A DNA stretch of 64,000 nucleotides from the NCBI GenBank assembly GCA_034421015.1, contig DAOUKT010000037.1:62001-126000 (forward strand), written 5' to 3'. The translations under genes were made by a program, and so were the position numbers. Below, piece after piece: positions 6,454 to 14,387 of the stretch. This DNA comes from DAOUJW01 sp034421015. GTDB taxonomy: Bacteria; Chloroflexota; Dehalococcoidia; Lucifugimonadales; UBA2985. The notes beneath the pieces were generated by a model. The model made no database searches. It had not been told where the DNA came from and saw nothing but the letters and a program-made list of their open reading frames with translations. Each line of letters opens with the position of its first letter. The first letter of the stretch is position 1.

Positions 6454-8337
6454 ATGCGAAGATTTCCACTGAAACGCTTCATCCTGGTCGCCATAATAGT
6501 CGCGCTGGCGGCGACCTCGCTTGCTATCCAGGAGATACGCGTTTCCGGCGCGGGCATCAACTTCGTCCGGGGCTCCGACAGCATCCTGGGCCTGCGGCTT
6601 GGCCTTGACCTCGAGGGCGGGAGCCATCTGATCTACCAGGCGCTGCCGGAGGACGGAGCCGAGTCGCCAACCGCCGACCAGATGGAAGGCGTCATCCAGA
6701 CCATCGAGCGCCGCGTGAACGCCTTTGGCGTGGCAGAGCCCATCATCCAGAGCATGGGCGCAGACCGGGTGCTGGTCCAGCTGCCGGGAGTCGGCACAAC
6801 AAAGGCGAGGGTCACTTTCCAGCAGGACGTTGGCGAGCAGTCCGTCCGCGCCGTCCTGGCCGACTTTGACCGCTCAAGCGCGACAATTGAAAGGGAGGAC
6901 AACCGGAACTACGTGATCGAGCTTCCCTCCCTCAGGCCACAGGAGTTGGACGCTGAAGGCAACGTGTTAGTGGCCGCCGAAAGGGACCAGATCCGGGAGG
7001 CCCTGGAGAGGGCATTCCCGGCATCCACTCTGTCGCTCCAGTTCTCTGGCCCCGTAGATGTAGATACAATAAGCTCGACGCTGGGCCGGGAGGATGCGTC
7101 CGTGACCAGGGAGTCGGACACGTCCTACAACGTGCAGTTTCCGTCCCTTGAGCCAGCGATTCTGGACGCCGAAGGCAACGTCGTTCGGCCCGCTGAGGGG
7201 GCTACCATAATTGCGTCGCTTCGGCAGCAGATCCCCTCGCTCACCACCTCAAGCGTTGAAGAACTCTCATTCCTGATCACCGGAGGCGTGGAAGAGGCCA
7301 AGAGGCTCATCGGTCAGACGGCCCAGCTGGAACTTATGGAGCGGGTCTGTCTCAACGACCCGGAGGACATCACCCAGAGCTGCGATGACCCGGAGTACCA
7401 CGTGGACACACCCCTCAGCCTGTCAGGTGAAGATCTGGTCAGAGCCTACGCCGGGTCCCACCCGTCCCTGGGCATTCCCATAGTGAATATCGAGTTCAAC
7501 AGCGATGGGGCCACTATTTTCGCCAGGCACACCCAGGACATAGCCGGCACGAACAACCGCACGGCCTTCTTCCTGGACGGCGAGCTGCTGATCGACCCCG
7601 TTGCGCGACAGGTGATATCCGGGGGGCGCGCCTTCATCCAAAGCCCCGACTTTACGCCGGAACGCGTGCGGACCATAGCCATTCAGTTGGAGTCCGGTCG
7701 TCTTCAGGTGCCGCTGGAGTTGATCCAGGAGCTTGAGGTGGACGCCACCTTGGGAGAGGACTCCCTGAGAAAGAGCCTCGTTGCAGGGGTCATCGGCCTG
7801 GGTATCGTTCTGCTGTTCATGGCCCTCTACTACAAGCTGCCCGGTGTGGTGGCCTGCCTGGCCCTCGTCGCGTACGGGATAATTGTCATCTCAATCATCA
7901 AGCTGTGGCCCATTACGCTGACCCTGGGCGGAATCGCCGCCTTCATCCTCTCACTTGGAATGGCGGTGGACGCCAACATCCTCATATTCGAGCGTATCAA
8001 GGAGGAGCTGCGAAGCGGCCGCTCTCTGATGGCGGCCACTGAGACGGGCTTCAACCGCGCCTGGCCCGCAATCCGGGACAGCAACGTCTCCACCTTCATC
8101 ACCTGCGCCATACTGTTCTGGTTCGGCAACCGGCTGGGCACCGGCCTGGTGACTGGCTTTGCTGTGACGCTGTTCATCGGAGTGGGGATCAGCATGTTCT
8201 CGGCGCTGACGGTGACCAGGACCCTGCTGAGGATAGTAGCAATCACACCACTGGGACGGTTCCTCTCCCTCTACGCGCCGGTGGGAAGAGTCGAAAACGC
8301 CCCAAGGCCCGGCTCGCCGCTGGGAGACAGGAGATAG
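6454..8337 (+). CDS. secD: protein translocase subunit SecD with enlarged P1 domain
   Basis: SecD uses proton motive force to pull exported proteins out of SecYEG. The N-terminal membrane helix (about residues 5-22), LGLRLGLDLEGGSHLIYQ, RRVNAFGVAEPIIQ, the P1 head domain and the C-terminal block of five helices with LGMAVDANILIFERIKEEL are all present. At 627 residues it is longer than most SecD proteins. Between VLVQLPGVG (to about residue 114) and GGVEEAKRLIGQTAQLE (from 277) lies an insertion made of two similar ~47-residue units (143-189 and 215-261). The ATG at 6454 with AAAGGA upstream is preferred to the TTG three bases earlier. secF follows directly. Confidence 0.95.
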   Translation: MRRFPLKRFILVAIIVALAATSLAIQEIRVSGAGINFVRGSDSILGLRLGLDLEGGSHLIYQALPEDGAESPTADQMEGVIQTIERRVNAFGVAEPIIQSMGADRVLVQLPGVGTTKARVTFQQDVGEQSVRAVLADFDRSSATIEREDNRNYVIELPSLRPQELDAEGNVLVAAERDQIREALERAFPASTLSLQFSGPVDVDTISSTLGREDASVTRESDTSYNVQFPSLEPAILDAEGNVVRPAEGATIIASLRQQIPSLTTSSVEELSFLITGGVEEAKRLIGQTAQLELMERVCLNDPEDITQSCDDPEYHVDTPLSLSGEDLVRAYAGSHPSLGIPIVNIEFNSDGATIFARHTQDIAGTNNRTAFFLDGELLIDPVARQVISGGRAFIQSPDFTPERVRTIAIQLESGRLQVPLELIQELEVDATLGEDSLRKSLVAGVIGLGIVLLFMALYYKLPGVVACLALVAYGIIVISIIKLWPITLTLGGIAAFILSLGMAVDANILIFERIKEELRSGRSLMAATETGFNRAWPAIRDSNVSTFITCAILFWFGNRLGTGLVTGFAVTLFIGVGISMFSALTVTRTLLRIVAITPLGRFLSLYAPVGRVENAPRPGSPLGDRR

Positions 8338-8343
8338 GCGACC

Positions 8344-9288
8344 TTGGACTTCGTAGGAAAGCGGCACTGGTTATTCCTGGTCTCGTTTGTGGTGGCCGCG
8401 GCCAGCGTGGCCTCGCTGGTGGCGCCGGGCGGCCTCAACACGGGCCTGGAGTTCACCGGCGGGTCCTCCATGACACTGGAGTTCGCAGAGCACGTGGAGC
8501 AGGCGGACGTTAGAGCGGAGCTCAGCCGCCTTGGCCATCCGGAGGCCGTAATCCAGCAACTGGGCGACAGGAGCTACTTCCTGCGCACCAGGCTCCTGGA
8601 GGAGTCCGTGGAGGGCCGTCCCTCCGGCAGGGAGAGAATCGTCAGCGGCCTGGAGGCGAGCCTGGGGACCAGCGTGGAAAGCTCCGATCTGTTCTCGGTA
8701 TCGCCCAGCATAGCCTCCGAGACGGTCCGCAACGCCATAATCATCGTGGTCATCGCCTCCGTAGCCATCATGGTGTACATCACCTGGGCCTTCCGCAGGG
8801 TGCCCTCGCCATTCAGGTACGGGCTTTCCGCGATTATCGCCCTCATCCACGACGTGGTCGTTGTCCTTGGCGTCTACTCGATTCTGGGACGCATCTTCGG
8901 ATTCGAGGTTGATGCGCTGTTCATCGCCGGCATCCTGACAGTTATCGGCTACAGCGTGAACGACACCATCGTGGTCTTCGACCGCATACGGGAGAACATA
9001 ATCAGGGGCATTGGACGAGACCTGGGCTCCGCCATTAACGTCAGCATCCAGGACACCCTGGGCCGCTCCTTCAACACCAGCCTGACGCTGCTGTTTGCGA
9101 TTCTGGCGCTGCTTCTCTTTGGCGGGCCTACGATACGCGACTTCCTGGTGGTGCTGCTGATAGGCGTAATTGTCGGGACGTACAGCTCCATCTGGATAGC
9201 CAGCCAGGCGCTGTTCTCGTGGGAGAGCGGCGACGCCGGCAAGCTGTTCAGAAGGCTGCCGCTGCCCTTCGGCTCACGGGCAGGGTAG
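8344..9288 (+). CDS. secF: protein translocase subunit SecF
   Basis: A 314-residue partner of SecD in the Sec holotranslocon. The N-terminal helix is followed by LNTGLEFTGGSSMTLEF, the periplasmic P4 region, and five further helices with RYGLSAIIALIHDVVVVLGVYSIL and GYSVNDTIVVFDRIRENI, the conserved SecF motifs. The start is a TTG six bases after the secD stop, with GGAGATAG as the likely ribosome site at the end of secD. No in-frame ATG or GTG gives a better N-terminus. The two genes are translationally close and clearly one operon. Confidence 0.96.
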   Translation: MDFVGKRHWLFLVSFVVAAASVASLVAPGGLNTGLEFTGGSSMTLEFAEHVEQADVRAELSRLGHPEAVIQQLGDRSYFLRTRLLEESVEGRPSGRERIVSGLEASLGTSVESSDLFSVSPSIASETVRNAIIIVVIASVAIMVYITWAFRRVPSPFRYGLSAIIALIHDVVVVLGVYSILGRIFGFEVDALFIAGILTVIGYSVNDTIVVFDRIRENIIRGIGRDLGSAINVSIQDTLGRSFNTSLTLLFAILALLLFGGPTIRDFLVVLLIGVIVGTYSSIWIASQALFSWESGDAGKLFRRLPLPFGSRAG

Positions 9289-9376
9289 GGGAGTGGTTTC
9301 TGTCGGCCCTTGTTGTACAATAGACTCCAGGTGGGGCCTACGCTTCAAGGACCCGATTTCGAACTAGAAGATTGGA

Positions 9377-9730
9377 ATGCTTCGGCAAGAAACTTACAGA
9401 CAGCAGAGCAAGGTCTTTCTCGATAGCGCCAGAGAGTTCCTCCGAGAAGGCAATCTGTATCAGGCGTCAGAGAAGGGTTGGGGCGCTGCCTCTCAAATGG
9501 TGAAGGCGCTGGCCGAGCGGCGCGGCTGGGACCACAGGCATCACAGCCTGCTCCAGCAGGCAGTGGACTCCCTGGCTGCGGAGACTGGAGACCAGGAGTA
9601 TTTGCTGCTCTTCAGCAGCGCGGACAGCCTTCACAAGAACTTCTACGAAGGAATGATGGCCCAGCCGACTGTAGCCCTGCATCTGGTGCAAGTAACCAGG
9701 TTTGTTGAGAAGGTTGAGCAGCGACTTTAG
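9377..9730 (+). CDS. HEPN/PaREP1-like helical protein
   Basis: A 117-residue all-helical protein of the PaREP1/HEPN type: an N-terminal QSKVFLDSAREFLREGNLYQASEKGWGAASQMVKALAERRGW helical hairpin and a C-terminal SADSLHKNFYEGMM. In active HEPN ribonucleases an Arg precedes the His by four to six residues. Here the position five before the His is Ser, so the RNase motif looks lost. A related protein with an intact R-x4-H lies at 16570-16956. No nucleotidyltransferase partner is adjacent. A -10-like TACAAT (9316-9321) is upstream. The biological role is unknown. Confidence 0.65.
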   Translation: MLRQETYRQQSKVFLDSAREFLREGNLYQASEKGWGAASQMVKALAERRGWDHRHHSLLQQAVDSLAAETGDQEYLLLFSSADSLHKNFYEGMMAQPTVALHLVQVTRFVEKVEQRL

Positions 9731-9762
9731 CCGGACCTGAGAATGGTCTGAACAAGTCCACT

Positions 9763-9805
9763 CCACTCCCGCGTAGCCTGCCCCGTACTTTGATACGGGG
9801 GCGGG
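9763..9805. repeat. GGGGCAGG palindromic repeat, copy A
   Basis: A 29-base imperfect palindrome at 9777-9805 (CCTGCCCCGTACT, three-base loop, ATACGGGGGCGGG) has a left flank CCACTCCCGCGTAG that matches, in reverse complement, the right flank of copies at 11974, 31675 and 32436. It lies between two convergent genes. A second small inverted repeat (ATTCCT / AGGAAT, 9829-9848) follows. The 9731-9873 gap otherwise holds no gene. Confidence 0.75.
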
Positions 9806-9873
9806 AGTCCACACTCCACCCCCTCTGGATTCCTCCCTGCGCAGGAATGGTTGTGACTTGTTCTCAGAGATTT

Positions 9874-10902
9874 CTACGGCTTGATGATTACCCGCCCGAA
9901 GGTCTCCTTGTTGAGCATGGCCCTGTAGGCGTCCACCGCCTCGTCGAAGGAGTAGCTCTGGGACGCGACAGGGCTGATGTGGCCTTGCTGCACCAGGTCT
10001 GCCACCTCCCTGAGCTGCTTGCGCGTCGAGCCGCCCGTGCCCATGATGTGGGCGTCCCTGAATATGATCTCGGCCGGGTTTATCGCAATCTGGCCCGGCC
10101 CTATCGCGCCCACAATGACCATCCTGCCAAACTGCCCCAGGCTCCGGAAGGAGCTGTTGAACGTCACGCCGGCCACGTTCTCCACCACAACGTCCACGCC
10201 TTCGTCTCCGGTCATGGCCATGACCAGCTCACTGAAGTCCAGGTCATCGACCAGCAGCACTTCGTCCGCGCCCGCCTCGCTGAGGCGGTCCATCTTCTCC
10301 GGCGACGTGGTCACGGCAAAGACCATCGCGCCCATCGCCTTGGCAATCTGGATGGAGTGGACGCCCAGCCCGCCGCCTGCGCCTGTGACCAGGGCCCGCT
10401 CCCCGGCCCGAAGCCCGGCAACGTCCTTGATTGCATTAAGGGCCACTCCAATGGGGCAGCTGTACAGGCTTGCGCCGTCCAGGTCCGTGCCCTCCGGCAG
10501 CGCGACAAGGGCGTTCTGGTGCAGCTTCACGTACTCCGACAGCCCCCCGTCTATCCTGTGGCCGATGCCCCGGCCGTTGACGCATCGCTGCTCCATGCCA
10601 CGCCGGCACTGGTCGCAGTGGGCGCAGGGCTCCGTGAAGATGGAGGCCACCGGGTCGCCGACCCTGAACCCATCCACCCCATCGCCAACCTGGGCAACCG
10701 TGCCGGAAATCTCGTGGCCCAGGACAACCCTCTCCTTGACCCCCCGGCGCAGCACCCCCTGCATCACAAGCACGTCGTGGTAGCAGAGGCCGCAGGCGTG
10801 GACCTTCACCAGCACGTCGCCGGCCTCCAGGGCCGGGATGTCCCGCTCCTCAATGGCAAGTCGAGGCGTCTCCCCGGGTTCTTCCAGTACAAGGGCTCTC
10901 AT
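9874..10902 (-). CDS. zinc-dependent alcohol dehydrogenase (MDR superfamily)
   Basis: A 342-residue NAD(P)-dependent medium-chain dehydrogenase. The catalytic zinc ligands are seen in CGLCYHD and GHEISGTV. The structural zinc lobe has four cysteines in CAHCDQCRRGMEQRC. The Rossmann motif is VTGAGGGLGVHSIQIAKAMGA. This set fits alcohol or aldehyde dehydrogenases (or acrylyl-CoA-reductase-like relatives), and the substrate cannot be fixed. The ATG at 10902 with GAGGTG upstream was chosen. The open frame continues to 10965, but those residues are not family-like. It is divergent from endonuclease IV. Confidence 0.88.
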   Translation of the reverse strand: MRALVLEEPGETPRLAIEERDIPALEAGDVLVKVHACGLCYHDVLVMQGVLRRGVKERVVLGHEISGTVAQVGDGVDGFRVGDPVASIFTEPCAHCDQCRRGMEQRCVNGRGIGHRIDGGLSEYVKLHQNALVALPEGTDLDGASLYSCPIGVALNAIKDVAGLRAGERALVTGAGGGLGVHSIQIAKAMGAMVFAVTTSPEKMDRLSEAGADEVLLVDDLDFSELVMAMTGDEGVDVVVENVAGVTFNSSFRSLGQFGRMVIVGAIGPGQIAINPAEIIFRDAHIMGTGGSTRKQLREVADLVQQGHISPVASQSYSFDEAVDAYRAMLNKETFGRVIIKP

Positions 10903-10987
10903 GGCAGCTTTCACCTCGCATTCATCAGCGAAAAGTCGTTGGTACACCAGCATAGCACATCTCACAGGGCGAAGAGTCGCCGCGCCC

Positions 10988-11016
10988 TTCGATTCGGGTC
11001 GGAGTCGTACTATAAT
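10988..11016 (+). promoter_or_regulatory. promoter of endonuclease IV gene
   Basis: A perfect TATAAT at 11011-11016 lies 17 bases after a weak -35 (TTCGAT, 10988-10993). Transcription would start near 11023, leaving a 35-base leader with AAGGAGG before the nfo ATG. Confidence 0.5.
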
Positions 11017-11057
11017 GGGGCCACACTTGGACCACCGACCACAAAGAAGGAGGCGCC

Positions 11058-11915
11058 ATGAAGGTTGGAGCCCACGTTTCCTCCGCCGGAGGGCTGGACA
11101 AGGCGATTGACAGGGGCCGGGAGATTGGCGCGGAGACCATCCAGATATTCGTCTCCTCGCCCCAGGGATGGGCCTTCAAGCCCATAGCCCCCGCCATAGT
11201 TGAGAAGTTCAGGGAGAAGGCGGCGCAGTCCGACATCGCCTCGACCTTCCTCCACTGCATATACCTGGTCAGCCTGGGCGCGCCCACGGAGGAGCACCTG
11301 CAGAAGTCCGTCGGCGCGCTGACCAACTATATGCAGACGGCGGGCGAGATCGGAGCGACGGGCGTCATCTTCCACGCCGGAAGCCACCGGGGGGCGGGCT
11401 ACGAGGCCGTTTTCGACCAGGCCGTAAGGGCGATGGAGGACGTGCTGAAAGCGTCGCCGGAAGACGTATCGCTCCTCATTGAGAACAGCGCCGGGATGGG
11501 CGACCACATCTGCTCGTCCTTCCAGGAGATTGGACGGCTGATGAAGGCCGTCGACAGCCCCCGGGTGAAGGTGTGCCTGGACACCCAGCATCTCTTCGCC
11601 GCGGGGTTCAACATTGTGACCCGGGACGGGCTGGATCAGACGATGGATGAGTTCGACCGGGAGATTGGGCTGGACAACCTGGTGGTGGTGCACGCGAACG
11701 ACAGCAAGACGCCCCTTGCCAGCGCCGTGGACCGCCACGAGAACATAGGCGAGGGGCACATGGGTGTTGAGGGGTTCAAGGTCATCATGGGGCACCCGGC
11801 CTTCCGGGACACCCCGTTCCTGCTGGAGGTGCCCGGAGCCGACGGCAAGGGGCCCGGCAAGGCGGACGTGGACGTCCTGAAGGCCATCCGCGAGGAGCTG
11901 GGGATAGAGGGGTAG
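11058..11915 (+). CDS. nfo: deoxyribonuclease IV (AP endonuclease)
   Basis: A 285-residue TIM-barrel enzyme that cuts DNA 5' to abasic sites using three zinc ions. It begins MKVGAHVSSAGGLDKAI and has metal-ligand motifs TFLHCIYL (in place of the common HAPY), IFHAGSHRG, LLIENSAGMG, VCLDTQHLFAAG, VVHANDSK, RHENIGEGHMG and FLLEVPG. Nearly all canonical ligands (His, Glu, Asp, His) can be placed. Length is normal. A strong AAGGAGG precedes the ATG. It stands alone as a base-excision repair gene and is followed by palindromic repeats. Confidence 0.95.
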   Translation: MKVGAHVSSAGGLDKAIDRGREIGAETIQIFVSSPQGWAFKPIAPAIVEKFREKAAQSDIASTFLHCIYLVSLGAPTEEHLQKSVGALTNYMQTAGEIGATGVIFHAGSHRGAGYEAVFDQAVRAMEDVLKASPEDVSLLIENSAGMGDHICSSFQEIGRLMKAVDSPRVKVCLDTQHLFAAGFNIVTRDGLDQTMDEFDREIGLDNLVVVHANDSKTPLASAVDRHENIGEGHMGVEGFKVIMGHPAFRDTPFLLEVPGADGKGPGKADVDVLKAIREELGIEG

Positions 11916-11924
11916 CACGTGACC

Positions 11925-12016
11925 ACCCCTGCGCAGGCAGGGGTCTACAGGGCGCTAACCGGACATGTGGATTCCTGCCCCCGTATCGCAGTACGGGGCA
12001 GGCTTCGCAGGAATGG
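11925..12016. repeat. GGGGCAGG palindromic repeat, copy B, with adjacent hairpin
   Basis: A hairpin (ACCCCTGC, 11925-11932; GCAGGGGT, 11937-11944) just after nfo may act as its terminator. It is followed by a 29-base perfect-arm palindrome at 11974-12002 (CCTGCCCC arms around GTATCGCAGTAC). An outer pair ATTCCTG (11971-11977) / CAGGAAT (12008-12014) gives a nested element of about 45 bases. The unit matches copies A, C and D. The remaining 12017-12121 holds another imperfect inverted repeat near 12037-12055 and no gene. Confidence 0.8.
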
Positions 12017-12121
12017 GCGGGGGATGGGAGACGTGGATTCCCGTCCGCACGGGTATGACGGGACGGCCGGCACCCTCACTTAGACAGGCCAGCGTGAGCG
12101 GACTGAGGTTATCCCCTCGCG

Positions 12122-12150
12122 TTGAATCAGGCAGGGCGTTATTGTACAAT
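12122..12150 (+). promoter_or_regulatory. sigma70-like promoter of the his operon
   Basis: TTGAAT (12122-12127) and TACAAT (12145-12150) are 17 bases apart. Transcription would start near 12157, 28 bases before the chosen hisZ ATG and just ahead of its GGAGGTG ribosome site. This argues against translation starting upstream at the in-frame TTG at 12122. Confidence 0.65.
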
Positions 12151-12184
12151 GCTTCACACATCAGCCTGGAGGTGCGCCGCTCGC

Positions 12185-13417
12185 ATGCAGCCAGTCCGTC
12201 GATTGCCAGGGATGAGGTACGAGAGCCCCCAGGACCTCGCACGCAGGACGGCCGCGCAGGACGGGCTGCGGGGCCTCTTCTCGTCCCACGGCTACCAGTG
12301 CATAGACACGCCCCTCCTTGAGCCTACGGAGCTGTTCCTGCGCAAGTCCGGCGGCGAGCTGGCGGCCCGCATGTACACCTTCACAGACCCCGGCGGAAAC
12401 AGGGTGAGCCTCCGCCCGGAGTTCACGTCCTCGGCCATACAGTACTACCTGGAGCGGGCCGGTACGGAGACCCTGCCCCTGAAGCTCCAGTACAACGGCC
12501 CCGTCTTCCGCTACGACGAATCCACCGGCTACAGGCAGTTCCACCAGATGGGGGCCGAGATCATAGGCTCCGACGACCCTTCGTCCGACGGCGAGGCGCT
12601 GGCCCTGGCCCGGGAGGGCCTAGCGATGCTGGGCGTGGAGCAGCCGTTGTGCACAGTCGGGCACATCGGAGCGCTGCACCTGATGCTGGACGGCCTTGGC
12701 ATATCGCCCAGGGCCCAGGAGTTCCTCATAGCGAGCTTCCACCATCTCCGCGAGGGGGAGGAGGGGAGCAGGCGCGTTCAGGACCAGGCCCGCTCCCTGG
12801 GACTGATGACCTCCGGCGACGCGGCCCGGGGACTGCGAATGCTCATTGAGGGCCGGGACGAGACGGAGTCCTTCGACCTGCTTCAGGACCTGTTCCAGGA
12901 GTCTCTCACCGGCCTCTTGGGCAGCCGCACCATGGAGGACATCCTCACTCGCTTCACGGACAAGCTCCAGCGCGCCGACGACCCCCAGGGCATAGAGAAG
13001 GGCATTGCGCTGCTGTCCCGCCTGGCGTCCATTTCTGGCGAGGAGGAGAGCGTACTGGAGCGGATCCGCTCAGTGGCCGGGGAGTTCGGGCTGAGCCCGT
13101 CGGTGCTTGCGCCCCTGGAGGGGGTGCTCGCGGCCTTCCACCAGCGTTGCCCCTCTGCGTCCGTGAGCGTGGACATCGGCCTGGTGCGGGGGATAGCGTA
13201 CTACACCGGGATGGTCTTCGACATAACTGCCGATACGCCCCAAGGCCCGGTGTCCCTGGGCGGCGGCGGTCGCTACAACGGCCTGGTGAAGGCCCTGGGC
13301 GGCGACGATGACGTGCCCGCCCTTGGCTTTGCCTACACGATTGAGAACATCCTGGACTTGCCGTCTGGAGAATCGGAGGAGAGACATCTTACGTCTAGCA
13401 ATTCCCAGCGACGGTGA
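12185..13417 (+). CDS. hisZ: ATP phosphoribosyltransferase regulatory subunit HisZ
   Basis: A paralogue of the histidyl-tRNA synthetase catalytic core. Class II motifs are seen: LLEPTELFLRKSGGELAARMYTFTD, RPEFTSSAIQYYL, PVFRYDESTGYRQFHQMGAEIIG, and GLVRGIAYYTGMVFD with LGGGGRYNGLV. The protein (410 residues) stops soon after this core, so the anticodon-binding domain of a real HisRS is missing. With hisG immediately downstream, HisZ is the better call. The ATG at 12185 is ten bases after GGAGGTG and gives the family-like N-terminus RLPGMRYESPQDLARR. An ATG at 12212 is an alternative. HisZ normally activates short-form HisG, but the HisG here is long-form. Confidence 0.88.
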   Translation: MQPVRRLPGMRYESPQDLARRTAAQDGLRGLFSSHGYQCIDTPLLEPTELFLRKSGGELAARMYTFTDPGGNRVSLRPEFTSSAIQYYLERAGTETLPLKLQYNGPVFRYDESTGYRQFHQMGAEIIGSDDPSSDGEALALAREGLAMLGVEQPLCTVGHIGALHLMLDGLGISPRAQEFLIASFHHLREGEEGSRRVQDQARSLGLMTSGDAARGLRMLIEGRDETESFDLLQDLFQESLTGLLGSRTMEDILTRFTDKLQRADDPQGIEKGIALLSRLASISGEEESVLERIRSVAGEFGLSPSVLAPLEGVLAAFHQRCPSASVSVDIGLVRGIAYYTGMVFDITADTPQGPVSLGGGGRYNGLVKALGGDDDVPALGFAYTIENILDLPSGESEERHLTSSNSQRR

Positions 13418-14384
13418 GCTCCACGAGTCGACCCTGGGCTTCCTGCGAAGCAGCGGCGTCCCTATAGACCGCCCCAATCCCCGTCGATACACGGCGTCCA
13501 TCCCCAACCTGCGGGACACCAGCGTCCTTTTCCAGAGGACGGGCGACATTCCCCTGAAGGTGGAGGAGGGCAGCGCCGACCTTGGCATCACGGGCCTGGA
13601 CCGCTTCCTGGAGTCGAGAGCGGAAGGCGGCGACTCTTTCCTTGTGAAGGAGGACCTGGGCTTCGGACGGTGCGAGCTGGTCATGGCAGTGCCGGACTCC
13701 TGGATGGACGTGACCTCCATGAATGACCTGGCCGACCTTTCGATTGAGCTGCGGGAGCGGGGCAGAGACCTGCGCGTCGCCACAAAGTACCCTCGCCTGG
13801 TGCAGCGACACCTGTATCGATACGGCGTCAACTACTTCTCCCTGGTGCAGTCCAGCGGGACGCTGGAGGCCGCGCCGGCGATGGGCTTCGCAGACATCAT
13901 CGCAGACATCTCATCCAGCGGCACCACGCTCAGGGAGAACCGCCTCAAGACCATTGTGGACGGCACAATTCTGAAGTCCCAAGCCTGCATAATAGGCAAC
14001 CGGCGTCTGCTGGCGCAGGAGGAACCGTCTCGGCTGGAGACCCGGGGGCTGCTGGAGCACATTGAGGCGTACCTGCGCGCCCGCGACTTCTTCAGCATTA
14101 CGGCCAACATCAGGGGAGACACGCCTGAGGAGGTGGCGGCCCACGTCGCCAGGCGGCCGGAGGTTGCCGGCCTCACGGGGCCCACGATCTCCAGGGTGTA
14201 CAGCAGGGACGAGGAGGTATGGTACGCCGTGACCACGGTCGTGCCCAGGGACAGGCTGCTGGAGGCGGTGGACCACCTGCGACAGATCGGCGGCAGCGGC
14301 ATAACCGTGTTCCAGGCCCACTACGTGTTCCAGGACCAGTGCTCCTCCTACGAAAGCATGCTCCAGGCGCTGGACGGAGTCTAG
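13386..14384 (+). CDS. hisG: ATP phosphoribosyltransferase, long form, HisG
   Basis: The first enzyme of histidine synthesis, joining ATP and PRPP. The core shows LRLAIPSDGELHESTLGFL, DIPLKVEEGSADLGITGLD, ATKYPRLVQRHL and the PRPP loop ADIIADISSSGTTLREN. From about residue 250 to 325 there is an added HisG C-terminal ferredoxin-like domain (AVTTVVPRDRLLEAVDHLRQIGGSGITV), the histidine-feedback domain of long forms. No ATG, GTG or TTG lies at the natural N-terminus. The ATC at 13386, six bases after GGAGG (13375-13379), fits the family start LRLAIPS. The next standard codon is a GTG at 13308, deep inside hisZ. Confidence 0.88.
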   Translation: MLRLAIPSDGELHESTLGFLRSSGVPIDRPNPRRYTASIPNLRDTSVLFQRTGDIPLKVEEGSADLGITGLDRFLESRAEGGDSFLVKEDLGFGRCELVMAVPDSWMDVTSMNDLADLSIELRERGRDLRVATKYPRLVQRHLYRYGVNYFSLVQSSGTLEAAPAMGFADIIADISSSGTTLRENRLKTIVDGTILKSQACIIGNRRLLAQEEPSRLETRGLLEHIEAYLRARDFFSITANIRGDTPEEVAAHVARRPEVAGLTGPTISRVYSRDEEVWYAVTTVVPRDRLLEAVDHLRQIGGSGITVFQAHYVFQDQCSSYESMLQALDGV

Positions 14385-14387
14385 ACG

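Noticed and set aside
9790..11061. 423-residue open frame on the plus strand
   Set aside because: It is antisense to the zinc alcohol dehydrogenase, has biased low-complexity composition and no family motifs. It arises from GC-rich codon use.
9731..12121. CRISPR array or attachment site from the GGGGCAGG repeats
   Set aside because: The copies are single, palindromic and spaced by kilobases with genes in between. There are no regular spacers and no cas or integrase genes.
12122..12184. upstream TTG start for hisZ
   Set aside because: The TTG is part of the predicted -35 hexamer. The transcript would begin after it, and GGAGGTG points to 12185.
12185..13417. histidyl-tRNA synthetase instead of HisZ
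   Set aside because: The class II core is present, but the anticodon-binding domain is missing and hisG overlaps it. HisZ fits better, although catalytic residues should be checked.
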